DNA of 8,967 nt from Opitutaceae bacterium (lineage in GTDB: Bacteria; Verrucomicrobiota; Verrucomicrobiia; Opitutales; Opitutaceae). The notes beneath the pieces were generated by a model. The model saw nothing but the letters and a program-made list of their open reading frames with translations. It searched no databases and had not been told where the DNA came from. Below, one piece after another: positions 1 through 5,865 of the stretch (within the stretch, counting starts at the first letter, position 1; each line of letters starts with the position of its first letter). Position numbers and translations under genes: made by a program. The stretch lies in the NCBI GenBank assembly GCA_023265535.1, contig JAHFTI010000135.1:1-8967 (forward strand), given 5' to 3'.

Positions 1-699
1 GGAGCGGGGGATGTTGCCGGTGCTCTCGACATGGAGGATGAGCTTCGGCATGGGCCCTCCGGCACAGCCTGTCTCCACGCCCTCGACACCGGCGCGCAGG
101 AAGGCGCCGAGCGTCTCCCAGCCGGACGTCTCGGTCGCGGTGCCAAACTCGGCGCGCCCGTCGGGCCAGAGCATGCCGTTGGTGATCTCGTTGCCCACCT
201 GGACCGAATCGGGGCGAAGCCCCTCGGCGCAGAAGCGGGCGAGCACGGAATGGGTGTAGTCGCGGACACGGGCGACAAGGGCGGCGGTGGGCAGGGAGGC
301 CCAGGCGGCGGGTTTGAACTGCTTGGAGGGATCGGCCCAGGTATCCGAATAGTGGATATCGAGCATCAGGGCGGCGCCGGACGCCTTCACGCGGCGGGCC
401 AGGGCGAGGGTGTACTCCAGGTCGTTCGTGACCATGCCCTCGCCATCGGGTGCCACAAAGAGACGGAGACGGAAACAGTTGGCTCCCTGGCGGCGCAGGA
501 GCGTGAGCGCGTCAGCGCTTCCCCGGGAGTCCGAGAACACCGCCCCGGCCTTCTCCATGACGGAAAGGGCGGAGATGTCGGCGCCCAGCACCTGCACCGG
601 TGGGGGCACCGGCGACAACGAGGCCGCGGCGCGCGGGGCGTGGGATTTGCAGCCGACAAGGGCGGCGCACAACAGGGCAAGGGAGAGACGGAGCAGCAT
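1..699 (-). CDS. GH53 arabinogalactan endo-beta-1,4-galactanase, lipoprotein type, 3' end cut by window edge
   Basis: The 233 residues read from 699 to the window edge match glycoside hydrolase family 53, which cuts beta-1,4-galactan chains of type I arabinogalactan (pectin side chains). Visible family landmarks in order are GADIS (residues 39-43), the NCFRLRLFV strand (74-82), DIHYSDTWADP (114-124) and VQVGNEIT (166-173). Glu171 in the last motif should be the acid/base catalyst. The nucleophile glutamate normally lies further on, outside the window. The N-terminus has an Arg, a hydrophobic stretch and LVGC with Cys17, which reads as a lipoprotein signal, so the enzyme is probably anchored in an outer or periplasmic membrane face. 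I chose the ATG at 699 because it places the signal peptide directly at the start. An ATG at 726 in the same frame would add nine polar/proline residues and is possible. No clear Shine-Dalgarno is seen for either. The gene is separated from ureD by a long spacer and is probably its own transcription unit. Confidence 0.9.
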   Translation of the reverse strand, partial: MLLRLSLALLCAALVGCKSHAPRAAASLSPVPPPVQVLGADISALSVMEKAGAVFSDSRGSADALTLLRRQGANCFRLRLFVAPDGEGMVTNDLEYTLALARRVKASGAALMLDIHYSDTWADPSKQFKPAAWASLPTAALVARVRDYTHSVLARFCAEGLRPDSVQVGNEITNGMLWPDGRAEFGTATETSGWETLGAFLRAGVEGVETGCAGGPMPKLILHVESTGNIPRS

Positions 700-753
700 G
701 TCCGGGGGTGATGGGGTCTGCGCCATACCTGTGCACTGTAACAGCCAAATGTC

Positions 754-760
754 AACTGTT
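754..760. promoter_or_regulatory. Secondary AAC-n-GTT core, possible second operator half
   Basis: AACTGTT repeats the AAC-n-GTT core of the larger palindrome at 767-787. The two centres (757 and 777) are exactly 20 bp apart, close to two helical turns, which would place two bound dimers on the same DNA face. With one more base this copy (754-761) is also the exact inverse of AAACAGTT at 773-780, so an 8-bp stem with an 11-base loop could form instead. A TTGACA-like hexamer on the minus strand overlaps it (750-755), but no matching -10 box is present at a normal distance. The role is inferred. Confidence 0.3.
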
Positions 761-766
761 TCTCAT

Positions 767-787
767 TTGATAAAACAGTTTAATCAA
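767..787. promoter_or_regulatory. 21-bp palindrome, candidate operator of the GH53 gene
   Basis: The sequence has the form TTGAT-n-AAAC-n-GTTT-n-ATCAA, centred on 777. Nine of ten base pairs around the centre are symmetric; only 772/782 break the symmetry. It lies 67 bp upstream of the chosen GH53 start (40 bp from the alternative start at 726), in the AT-rich part of the spacer. Such odd-centred palindromes are typical of dimeric repressor sites in front of polysaccharide-use genes. I cannot name the regulator family, and no regulator gene is in the window. Confidence 0.5.
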
Positions 788-1015
788 CGAGGAGGGGCGA
801 ATATTAAACAACTAAAATCATACAATATAGGTAATTGCATAAATTGGATTCACGCCTGCATCATTCACCAGAAGCATTGCGGCCCAAGATCAGGACAACA
901 ATTACGCCCTGTTGCCGCGTCCCCCATTCCCACGATACGACGCCGCGCAACACACTCCCGCAGTAGCCACAGCCGTCTTTGAAGCGCTCCATGTGCGGGC
1001 CTCCACGCAGCAGAC
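788..1015. other. Intergenic spacer between ureD end and the GH53 promoter region
   Basis: No gene is supported here. The part nearest the GH53 gene is strongly AT-rich: 781-840 has 19 G/C in 60 bases by hand count, against 65-78% in the neighbouring genes. Minus-strand hexamers such as TATGAT and TAATAT occur in this patch, but none pairs with a recognisable -35 box at 16-18 bp, so no promoter is called. From about 870 to 1015 the composition returns to GC-rich. Open frames crossing it on both strands have arginine/alanine-rich composition with no recognisable domain and look accidental. Confidence 0.5.
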
Positions 1016-1071
1016 CAGGCCGCCAACAATCCCCGGCCTGACGCTCCCGAACCCGCCACGGGGTTCAGGCC
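1016..1071 (-). terminator. Hairpin cluster just after ureD, possible transcript end
   Basis: Two alternative stems begin 4 nt beyond the ureD stop. One is GAACCC/GGGTTC (1049-1054 with 1061-1066, 6-base loop), extended after a bulge by GGCCT/AGGCC (1035-1039 with 1067-1071). The other is a perfect 7-bp stem CAGGCCG/CGGCCTG (1016-1022 with 1034-1040, 11-base loop). They share the 1035-1040 segment, so they exclude each other. No T-tract follows on the minus strand, so this is not a classic intrinsic terminator; it may protect the 3' end or work with Rho. The position after the last gene of the operon is the main support. Confidence 0.35.
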
Positions 1072-1074
1072 CCT

Positions 1075-1890
1075 TCACACCCTCCTGCCACCGCCCTGAA
1101 GGGCCGGAAGCAGCGGCGAAAGGGCCGCTCGCAACGCCGCAAGGGCGTCCCTGAGCTGCTGTCCGCCGGGGGCGACGAGCCTCAGCACCTGCAGCTCGGG
1201 CGAAAGCCGCGTGACGCCGCAGGCGCAGCCCGCCCCCACCAGGCCGTCTGCAGCGGCCTGCAGGGCCGCCTCCAGCCCCGGCCTGGCGGAACACACCAGG
1301 ACCGTGGCCAGCCAGGCCTCGCCGAAGCCGTGGAAACGCGCGAGCGCGCCGGCCTTCTCCCCGCCCAGCTCCGCGCGCTCCCGCAGCTGCGGTATCCCCC
1401 CAATGGATACATCCAGCACATTGATCAGCCGACCCCAGCGCCAGAGCTCGCCGCGCGCCGCACGCCCGGGCGCAATGCTGTCCACATGGAAAAGCTCCGC
1501 ACCCGTCTCCAAACGTATCTCCGTGCGCTGCTCAAAGTCCGTTCCCTCGTGCAGGTAGAGCGGCTCGGGGGCGAACTCGAGCCACCCACCGCACGCCACC
1601 TCAAGGCGCTGCACCAGCACCGCCCTCCCCTCCCCGCGCATGCGGAAGCTGCGCGACGCCGCAGGCGTCCCCACGCCCAGGGCAGCACCGGCGCGCACGA
1701 TCACCGCCACGCGCATGCGGTCGCCCTCGAGCATGCCCGCCGTGGGGTTCACCACCTGCACGCGCAACACCGTCTCGTCCCAATAGCCCTTGCCCACATG
1801 GAAGGGCGCGCTGAAGGACTGCCGCCCCAGGGAGCTGCGCCCATCGGGACCTGCAACGGCCTCCAGCTCAAGATGTCCCTCGAGGGCCAT
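1075..1890 (-). CDS. ureD: Urease accessory protein UreD (UreH family)
   Basis: This 271-residue protein has the UreD signature. NPTAGMLEGD (residues 48-57) corresponds to the family's NPxGGxxxGD turn. It is followed by GGWLEFAPEPLYL (101-113), the DFEQRTEIRL strand (118-127) and APGRAARGELW (140-150). UreD is the scaffold that binds apo-urease and recruits UreF and UreG, so that nickel and CO2 can be placed in the active site in the cytoplasm. Its length is usual for the family. The start codon overlaps the ureG stop by one base (TGATG, shared position 1890), which implies translational coupling. It is the last gene of the ureEFGD set and is followed by the hairpin cluster at 1016-1071. In many bacteria ureD is first in the operon, so the terminal position is a known variant order. 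The partner urease subunits are not in the window. Confidence 0.93.
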   Translation of the reverse strand: MALEGHLELEAVAGPDGRSSLGRQSFSAPFHVGKGYWDETVLRVQVVNPTAGMLEGDRMRVAVIVRAGAALGVGTPAASRSFRMRGEGRAVLVQRLEVACGGWLEFAPEPLYLHEGTDFEQRTEIRLETGAELFHVDSIAPGRAARGELWRWGRLINVLDVSIGGIPQLRERAELGGEKAGALARFHGFGEAWLATVLVCSARPGLEAALQAAADGLVGAGCACGVTRLSPELQVLRLVAPGGQQLRDALAALRAALSPLLPALQGGGRRV

Positions 1891-2537
1891 CAGCGGCCCC
1901 CGCCTGCGGCCGTCGCGGCCCCTGCCTCCCCCCGCGGGAAAAGCAGCTCGCGCTCGATCCAGGCGATGACCTGGTCGAGGTTGTGCTCCCGCTTCAGGTC
2001 GCAGAACAGGAAGGGGCGCGTGCCCCTCTGGATGCGCGCATCCCTGTCCATCACGCCCAGGTCGGCGCCGACATAGGGCGCCAGGTCGATCTTGTTGATG
2101 ATGAGAAGGTCGCTGTGGCGTATCGCGGGCCCGCCCTTGCGCGGCATCTTGTCGCCCTCCGCGACGTCGATGACATAGATGAAGGCGTCGACCAGCTCCG
2201 GGGAGAAGGTGGCGGTGAGGTTGTCCCCGCCGCTCTCCACCAGCACCAGCTGGAGCCCCGGGACCGACTCCTCGAGGCTGCGCACGGCCTGCTCGTTCAT
2301 GGTCGTGTCGTCACGAATGGCCGTGTGGGGGCAGCCACCCGTCTCCACGCCCACGATGCGGCCGGGCTCGAGCGCGGCGTTCTCCGTGAGGAAACGCGCA
2401 TCCTCCGAGGTGTAGATGTCGTTTGTCACGACAGCCATGCTGTAGCGCTCCCGCATGCGGCGGCAGAGCTGCAGGCAGAGCATGGTTTTGCCGGAGCCGA
2501 CGGGGCCTCCGATTCCGATTCTGGGGGGACGTGCCAT
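1890..2537 (-). CDS. ureG: Urease accessory GTPase UreG
   Basis: UreG is a SIMIBI-class GTPase whose GTP hydrolysis drives nickel transfer into urease. The 215-residue protein shows the P-loop GPVGSGKT (11-18), the nickel-binding CPH motif (Cys69-Pro-His71) inside VETGGCPHTAIRDD, the Walker B-type ESGGDNL (101-107) and the NKID guanine-specificity motif (148-151). It is slightly longer than typical UreG because of an Ala/Gly-rich tail after residue 200. The start at 2537 was chosen because MARPPRIGIGGPVGSGKT begins just as the family does. An in-frame ATG at 2675 would add 46 Ser/Pro-rich residues lying across the end of ureF and is rejected. The gap to the ureF stop is 19 nt with no Shine-Dalgarno visible, so translation probably depends on ribosomes arriving from ureF. 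Confidence 0.97.
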   Translation of the reverse strand: MARPPRIGIGGPVGSGKTMLCLQLCRRMRERYSMAVVTNDIYTSEDARFLTENAALEPGRIVGVETGGCPHTAIRDDTTMNEQAVRSLEESVPGLQLVLVESGGDNLTATFSPELVDAFIYVIDVAEGDKMPRKGGPAIRHSDLLIINKIDLAPYVGADLGVMDRDARIQRGTRPFLFCDLKREHNLDQVIAWIERELLFPRGEAGAATAAGGGR

Positions 2538-2556
2538 GGTGTGTGGTGCTGCTGGG

Positions 2557-3321
2557 TCAGGAGATGAAGAGCCGGAAGTCCGCCCTCTCGTGGCGGCTGG
2601 AGGCGATGTCCCACCAGGGGTTGAAGGAGCCGAGCTCGGCGTCCGTGAGGGAACAGGCTGTATCCAAAAGTTCATTACAATTCGCGAGCCCGCCCGCGAC
2701 CAGGCGCTGCACCGCGTTCTGCCCGAGGCGCAGCAGCTTCATGGCAGCCGCCACCAGGCCGCTCACCGCCGCATAGAGGAGCGCCTGCAGCACCGCCTCG
2801 CGCGGCGCGCCCAGGAGCCGTCCCTCCACGCCCGCCGCCACGCAGGACGGCACGGGCCAGCCACCCTCGCGCGCCCGCGCCTGGAACTCTGAGGCCAGCC
2901 CGCCATGCAGCAGGGAGGCCATCTCCAGGCGCTGCCGCCCCACCGCCTCGGAGGCGGCCCTCAGCTCGCGCGTGCCGCGCAGGGCCCTCCCCAGCAGGCA
3001 AAGCTCGCGCAGCCGCCCCCAGTCGGGCCCGCCACCCGGTACCTCCGCCGCACCCACCATACCCCCAGTACCCCCCGCAGCCTCCCAGGCCGCCGCCGCC
3101 AGGGGAAGCTCGCAGCGCGCCAGCTGCGGCAGGAACTGCCCGTGCAAAAAGGATTCCAGGGTGGCCGCATCACGCACCACACCCGCCTGCACCAGGCCTT
3201 CCAGCCCCGCCGAATGCGCGTAGGCCCCCGTCGGATACGCGGAATCGCAGGCCTGCATCATCCTGCAGACCCAGGGCAGCGGCGCCGCCTCCGGCCTTGC
3301 CTCCCGCTCAGCCGGATGCAT
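2557..3321 (-). CDS. ureF: Urease accessory protein UreF
   Basis: UreF bridges UreD and UreG in the urease activation complex and is thought to gate GTPase activity and nickel passage. The 254-residue product carries the family N-terminal motif DSAYPTGAYAHSAGLEGLV (residues 26-44), an all-helical Ala/Leu-rich body and the characteristic C-terminus ending RLFIS (usual form RLFRS). I chose the ATG at 3321 because a strong Shine-Dalgarno AAGGAGG (3326-3332) precedes it. A frame-open ATG at 3375 would add 18 arginine-rich residues and lacks support. The start overlaps the ureE end by 14 nt. The gene is extremely GC-rich (47 of 60 bases in 2761-2820). Residues around 94-108 are a Gly-rich stretch that looks like a loop insertion. 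Confidence 0.93.
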   Translation of the reverse strand: MHPAEREARPEAAPLPWVCRMMQACDSAYPTGAYAHSAGLEGLVQAGVVRDAATLESFLHGQFLPQLARCELPLAAAAWEAAGGTGGMVGAAEVPGGGPDWGRLRELCLLGRALRGTRELRAASEAVGRQRLEMASLLHGGLASEFQARAREGGWPVPSCVAAGVEGRLLGAPREAVLQALLYAAVSGLVAAAMKLLRLGQNAVQRLVAGGLANCNELLDTACSLTDAELGSFNPWWDIASSRHERADFRLFIS

Positions 3322-3919
3322 CCGCCCTCCTTCCCGCGGCCGCCGGACCGCGTGTGTCCGCCGCATCCGCCGCATCCGGCCCGTTCCCCTTCACCGAGCC
3401 GCGCACCGGGCCCGCCTCCTGCGTCCCCGCCTGTTGCACGCCGGGCACATGGCTGTGTCCCGTCGCGGCGATCCCCCCCGCAAAGCCGCCGGGACGAAAA
3501 CAGGCCGTCGCCGGCGTGTAGGCGATGCCCGCGCGCTCCAGCACCTGCCGCATCAGCCCCTCGTCGGCCACCGCCAGCGCCCCGTCCCTGCGCTCGATCG
3601 GACAATGCATGTTGCCGATGATCCAGCCCACGACCGCCGCGCGGTCCGGCACCGCCGGAAGCGGCACCTCCAGCACCGGCTCGGGCCGCTGCCGGACGAC
3701 ATAGCGCTTCGTATCAGAAATCCAAATACAGTCCCCCTCGCGCAGGGGCGCCGTGAGCTCGAAGCCGAACTCCGCCCCGTCCGACGCCAGCCCGCGCCAG
3801 ATCCGGCGCGCCAGGGTGCGCCGCTCCACGGGCAGGGCGATCTCCTCCGACACGGCATCGCCGGGGACCGGAAGGGGTCCCCTGACAATGCGGAGGGCGG
3901 GCTCATGAGCGGGTTTCAT
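3308..3919 (-). CDS. ureE: Urease accessory nickel metallochaperone UreE
   Basis: UreE is the cytoplasmic nickel-binding dimer that hands Ni2+ to UreG. The 203-residue protein has the N-terminal beta domain (about 1-75, including ALPVERRTLARRIWRG and LREGDCIWI) and the metal-binding domain with GNMHCPIE (102-109). His105 of that motif matches the conserved dimer-interface nickel ligand. A short GHSH (154-157) follows. The tail (158-203) is Gly/Ala/Asp-rich and not a His-rich nickel-storage tail. I chose the ATG at 3919; an in-frame TTG at 3952 would add 11 residues that are not family-like. Upstream is GGTGGG, a weak ribosome site. The gene starts 38 nt after ilvA ends and overlaps ureF by 14 nt, so it is probably read from the ilvA promoter. 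Confidence 0.9.
   Translation of the reverse strand: MKPAHEPALRIVRGPLPVPGDAVSEEIALPVERRTLARRIWRGLASDGAEFGFELTAPLREGDCIWISDTKRYVVRQRPEPVLEVPLPAVPDRAAVVGWIIGNMHCPIERRDGALAVADEGLMRQVLERAGIAYTPATACFRPGGFAGGIAATGHSHVPGVQQAGTQEAGPVRGSVKGNGPDAADAADTRGPAAAGRRADASG
3326..3332 (-). promoter_or_regulatory. Shine-Dalgarno AAGGAGG of ureF
   Basis: A full-strength AAGGAGG on the minus strand lies 4 nt before the ATG at 3321, inside the end of ureE. It fixes the ureF start. It is notable because most other genes in this window have no visible ribosome binding site. Confidence 0.75.
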
Positions 3920-3957
3920 GCTTTTCCCACCCAAAAGCAGATTCCACGCCAACCGGG

Positions 3958-5163
3958 CTATTGTGGCGGGAACCCGGCTTTCCTCAGCGCGGCCCGCAGG
4001 CGCCGCACATGCTCGCGATCCCGCGTTTCCACCGTGCAGACCGCGTTGGTGGCACTCACATCCGGGCCGCTGAAGGCCCGGTCATGGGCGATGTCGCGGA
4101 TGCTGGCTCCCGTCTCCGCAATGACACGCGTGAGGGCGGCCAGGCCGCCCGGACGGTCGCTGATGGAGACGGTGAAGCGGCTCAGGCGGCCGTCATGGAC
4201 CAGGCCGCGCTCGATCACGCGCCCCAGCACCGAGGGGTCGATGTTGCCGCCGCAGGCCACCACGACCACCTTCTTGCCCGCCAACTCAGGAAGCAGGCCG
4301 GAGATCATCGCCGCAAGGGCGGCCGCGCCGGCCCCCTCCACCACGATCTTCTCCAGCTCCACCATGCGCAGGATGGCCTGCGCAATCGCGGACTCCTCCA
4401 CGCGCACCACCTTGTCGACACGCGTGCGCGCCAGCTCGAAGGAGCGCGCGCCCACCTTCAACACCGCCAGGCCGTCCGCCAGCGTGGGCTTCCGCGGGAT
4501 GCTCACCGGATGACCCGCCTTGAGGGCGGCCGTGAAACTCGCTGTGTTGCAGCTCTCCACGCCGACGACCTGGACCTCCGGTCGCAGCGCCTTGACCACC
4601 ACGGAAATTCCCGCGATGAGCCCGCCGCCGCCGATCGGGCACACAATCGCATCGAGGTCCGGCACCTGCTTCAGGATCTCGAGCGCAATGGTGCCCTGTC
4701 CGGCAATGATCTCGGCGTCATCATAGCCATGGATGTAAGTGGAACCCTGCAACGCCACGATGCGGTCCGCCTCGGCACGCGCCTCGGCGAAATCGCGGCC
4801 CTTCATGACCACGTTGGCACCCAGGCTCTGGCAGGTCGCGACCTTGATGAGGGGGGCGTAGTCGGGCATCACCACGGTGACAGGCACGCCCAGGAGCTTG
4901 CCATGGTAGGCAAGGCCCAGCGCATGATTTCCGGCGCTCGCCGCCACCACGCCCCGTTTTCGCACAGGCTCCGGCAGGCAGAGCAGCGCATTGCGCGCAC
5001 CACGTTCCTTGAAGGAGCCGGTGCGCTGCAGGTTGTCGAGTTTGCAGAAGATGCGTGCTCCGCACAACTCGCCCAGTGGGATTGACTCGGGACAGGGGGT
5101 GACGAGGACGGCCCCTGCGATCCGCCGCGCCGCAGCGCGGATTTCGGACAGACCGGTTTTCAT
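3958..5163 (-). CDS. ilvA: Threonine ammonia-lyase (threonine dehydratase), PLP type II with C-terminal ACT domain
   Basis: This enzyme converts threonine (or serine) to 2-oxobutanoate (or pyruvate) and ammonia, the first committed step towards isoleucine. The 401-residue protein shows the PLP Schiff-base lysine in TGSFKERGA (Lys52), the substrate loop ASAGNH (75-80), the phosphate-binding GGGG loop (178-181) and CGGNID (304-309). A single ACT domain follows (about 329-395, starting RFTVSISDRPGG). One ACT domain marks the shorter ilvA/tdcB-like form rather than the long two-domain enzyme, so catabolic use is possible. The ATG at 5163 was chosen because family similarity starts there. The frame stays open to 5421, but that extension is Cys/Trp/Pro-rich and unconvincing. 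No Shine-Dalgarno or clean promoter is visible upstream. It is the first gene of the leftward block, 38 nt ahead of ureE. Confidence 0.93.
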   Translation of the reverse strand: MKTGLSEIRAAARRIAGAVLVTPCPESIPLGELCGARIFCKLDNLQRTGSFKERGARNALLCLPEPVRKRGVVAASAGNHALGLAYHGKLLGVPVTVVMPDYAPLIKVATCQSLGANVVMKGRDFAEARAEADRIVALQGSTYIHGYDDAEIIAGQGTIALEILKQVPDLDAIVCPIGGGGLIAGISVVVKALRPEVQVVGVESCNTASFTAALKAGHPVSIPRKPTLADGLAVLKVGARSFELARTRVDKVVRVEESAIAQAILRMVELEKIVVEGAGAAALAAMISGLLPELAGKKVVVVACGGNIDPSVLGRVIERGLVHDGRLSRFTVSISDRPGGLAALTRVIAETGASIRDIAHDRAFSGPDVSATNAVCTVETRDREHVRRLRAALRKAGFPPQ

Positions 5164-5355
5164 GGCGGGAGTATTGCCAAAGTGCTGAAATTGAACAGCC
5201 GGGAATTTGCGGACTGGAAAGGGAATCAGGAAATCGAATCCGGGAGTCGGGACGCTGAACATGGAAAGGAAAACTCCGTCATCGCCCCATGCTTCGGCTG
5301 GGCAACAGCACCTTGCCAGCGAAGACCACACAGCCTGCCCCATCTTGCACAAGGG

Positions 5356-5379
5356 AATGCAGGGGCAAAAATGCAGGGG
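5356..5379. repeat. Direct repeat AATGCAGGGG, two copies
   Basis: AATGCAGGGG occurs at 5356-5365 and again at 5370-5379, with a repeat period of 14 bp. The pair is bordered by an inverted GGAAT (5354-5358) and ATTCC (5380-5384). It lies in the divergent promoter region and could be a protein-binding site. Ten bases is short enough that chance or local duplication is also possible. Confidence 0.4.
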
Positions 5380-5385
5380 ATTCCA

Positions 5386-5405
5386 AGTCCTTCCCTGCCA
5401 GGACT
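5386..5405. repeat. Inverted repeat AGTCCT/AGGACT
   Basis: A 6-bp perfect stem (5386-5391 with 5400-5405) with an 8-base loop lies 91 bp before the relE-like start. No T-run follows on either strand, so a terminator is unlikely; an operator or a chance palindrome is possible. Confidence 0.3.
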
Positions 5406-5496
5406 GCCATTCCCGGCACAAATAGCGTTGCGATATCAGGGCGCAGCTCTGATAGACAAATGGGCTTCAGAGGCCTTCACACGTTTTTCACCAGCG

Positions 5497-5847
5497 ATGT
5501 ATCAGGTCACCTTTTCAGAACAGGCGATGCAGGAGCTTAACAAGCTCGACAAACTGGCGCAACTCAGCGCCATTGAGCCGCTTGGCGCGCTCAAGCCATC
5601 CGAGCTCTCGCACCCCCGCGAACCCCTCACCCGTTTCAATCGCGGCACCAAGCAATACTATCGCCTGCGCGTGGACGAACACCGCTTCTATTTCCTCGTG
5701 CAGGACGAGACCCTGCACGTCTGTTATATCCTGCATCGCAATTCCCTCGAGGACTTCCTCCTGCGCAACAAACTTCCCATTTCCGAACAGCAGCTTGCCG
5801 AGCAACATTCCAAGTTCTGGAAGTACCTCGAAAGCCTTCGCAAGTAA
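5497..5847 (+). CDS. RelE/ParE-like small protein, no antitoxin partner seen
   Basis: The 116-residue product has the layout of the RelE/ParE toxin fold. It starts with a strand MYQVTFSEQA and a helical segment (about 8-30). A basic strand pair YYRLRVDEHRFYFLV (54-68) follows, then VCYILHRNSLEDFLL (75-89), the spot where such toxins keep their last strand. A charged helical tail (95-116, QQLAEQHSKFWKYLESLRK) extends beyond most RelE proteins. In the toxins this fold cleaves mRNA on the ribosome or blocks gyrase, but I cannot identify active-site residues with certainty here. No antitoxin-sized gene lies upstream (spacer 5164-5496) or downstream, where pssA starts 18 nt after the stop. The gene may therefore be an orphan toxin or a fold relative with a housekeeping role, co-transcribed with pssA. 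The ATG at 5497 fits the family N-terminus; no Shine-Dalgarno is visible. Confidence 0.7.
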   Translation: MYQVTFSEQAMQELNKLDKLAQLSAIEPLGALKPSELSHPREPLTRFNRGTKQYYRLRVDEHRFYFLVQDETLHVCYILHRNSLEDFLLRNKLPISEQQLAEQHSKFWKYLESLRK

Positions 5848-5865
5848 CACTGTCGCACCTCACCC

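Larger units (their letters stand above)
5164..5496. other. Divergent promoter region between ilvA and the relE-like gene
   Basis: This 333-bp spacer separates the leftward and rightward blocks and must hold promoters for both. A weak plus-strand candidate is TTGCGA (5428-5433), a 17-bp spacer and GATAGA (5451-5456), 40 bp before the relE-like start. The -10 match is poor. No convincing pair is seen for ilvA. Short direct and inverted repeats lie at 5356-5405. A frame is open on the plus strand from 5182 into the relE-like gene, but its translation has no recognisable domain and is not called. Confidence 0.45.

Noticed and set aside
31..711. 226-residue plus-strand open frame across the left end
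   Set aside because: It is antisense to the GH53 gene, whose minus-strand translation shows clear family motifs. The plus-strand product is Gly/Ala/His-rich without a domain.
728..755. Sigma-70 promoter for the GH53 gene built on the minus-strand TTGACA at 750-755
   Set aside because: No acceptable -10 hexamer lies 16-18 bp downstream, and the implied start would fall at or after the possible start codon at 726.
410..982. 190-residue plus-strand open frame crossing the GH53 start and the AT-rich spacer
   Set aside because: It runs through the palindromic regulatory region, and its translation changes character at the spacer with no recognisable fold. The purine-rich AGGAGGGG at 790-797 has no start codon at a fitting distance.
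2538..2675. N-terminal extension of UreG from an ATG at 2675
   Set aside because: It would add 46 Ser/Pro-rich residues overlapping the conserved end of ureF. UreG family proteins start close to the P-loop, as at 2537.
3322..3375. N-terminal extension of UreF to 3375
   Set aside because: The extra residues are Arg-rich and lie upstream of the strong Shine-Dalgarno that serves the ATG at 3321.
5164..5421. Upstream extension of threonine ammonia-lyase
   Set aside because: The frame is open, but the translation is Cys/Trp/Pro-rich and the enzyme family begins near the ATG at 5163.
5182..5496. Plus-strand extension of the relE-like protein, or a separate antitoxin
   Set aside because: The extension has no domain-like pattern. 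No separate frame of antitoxin size with a DNA-binding look is present in the spacer.
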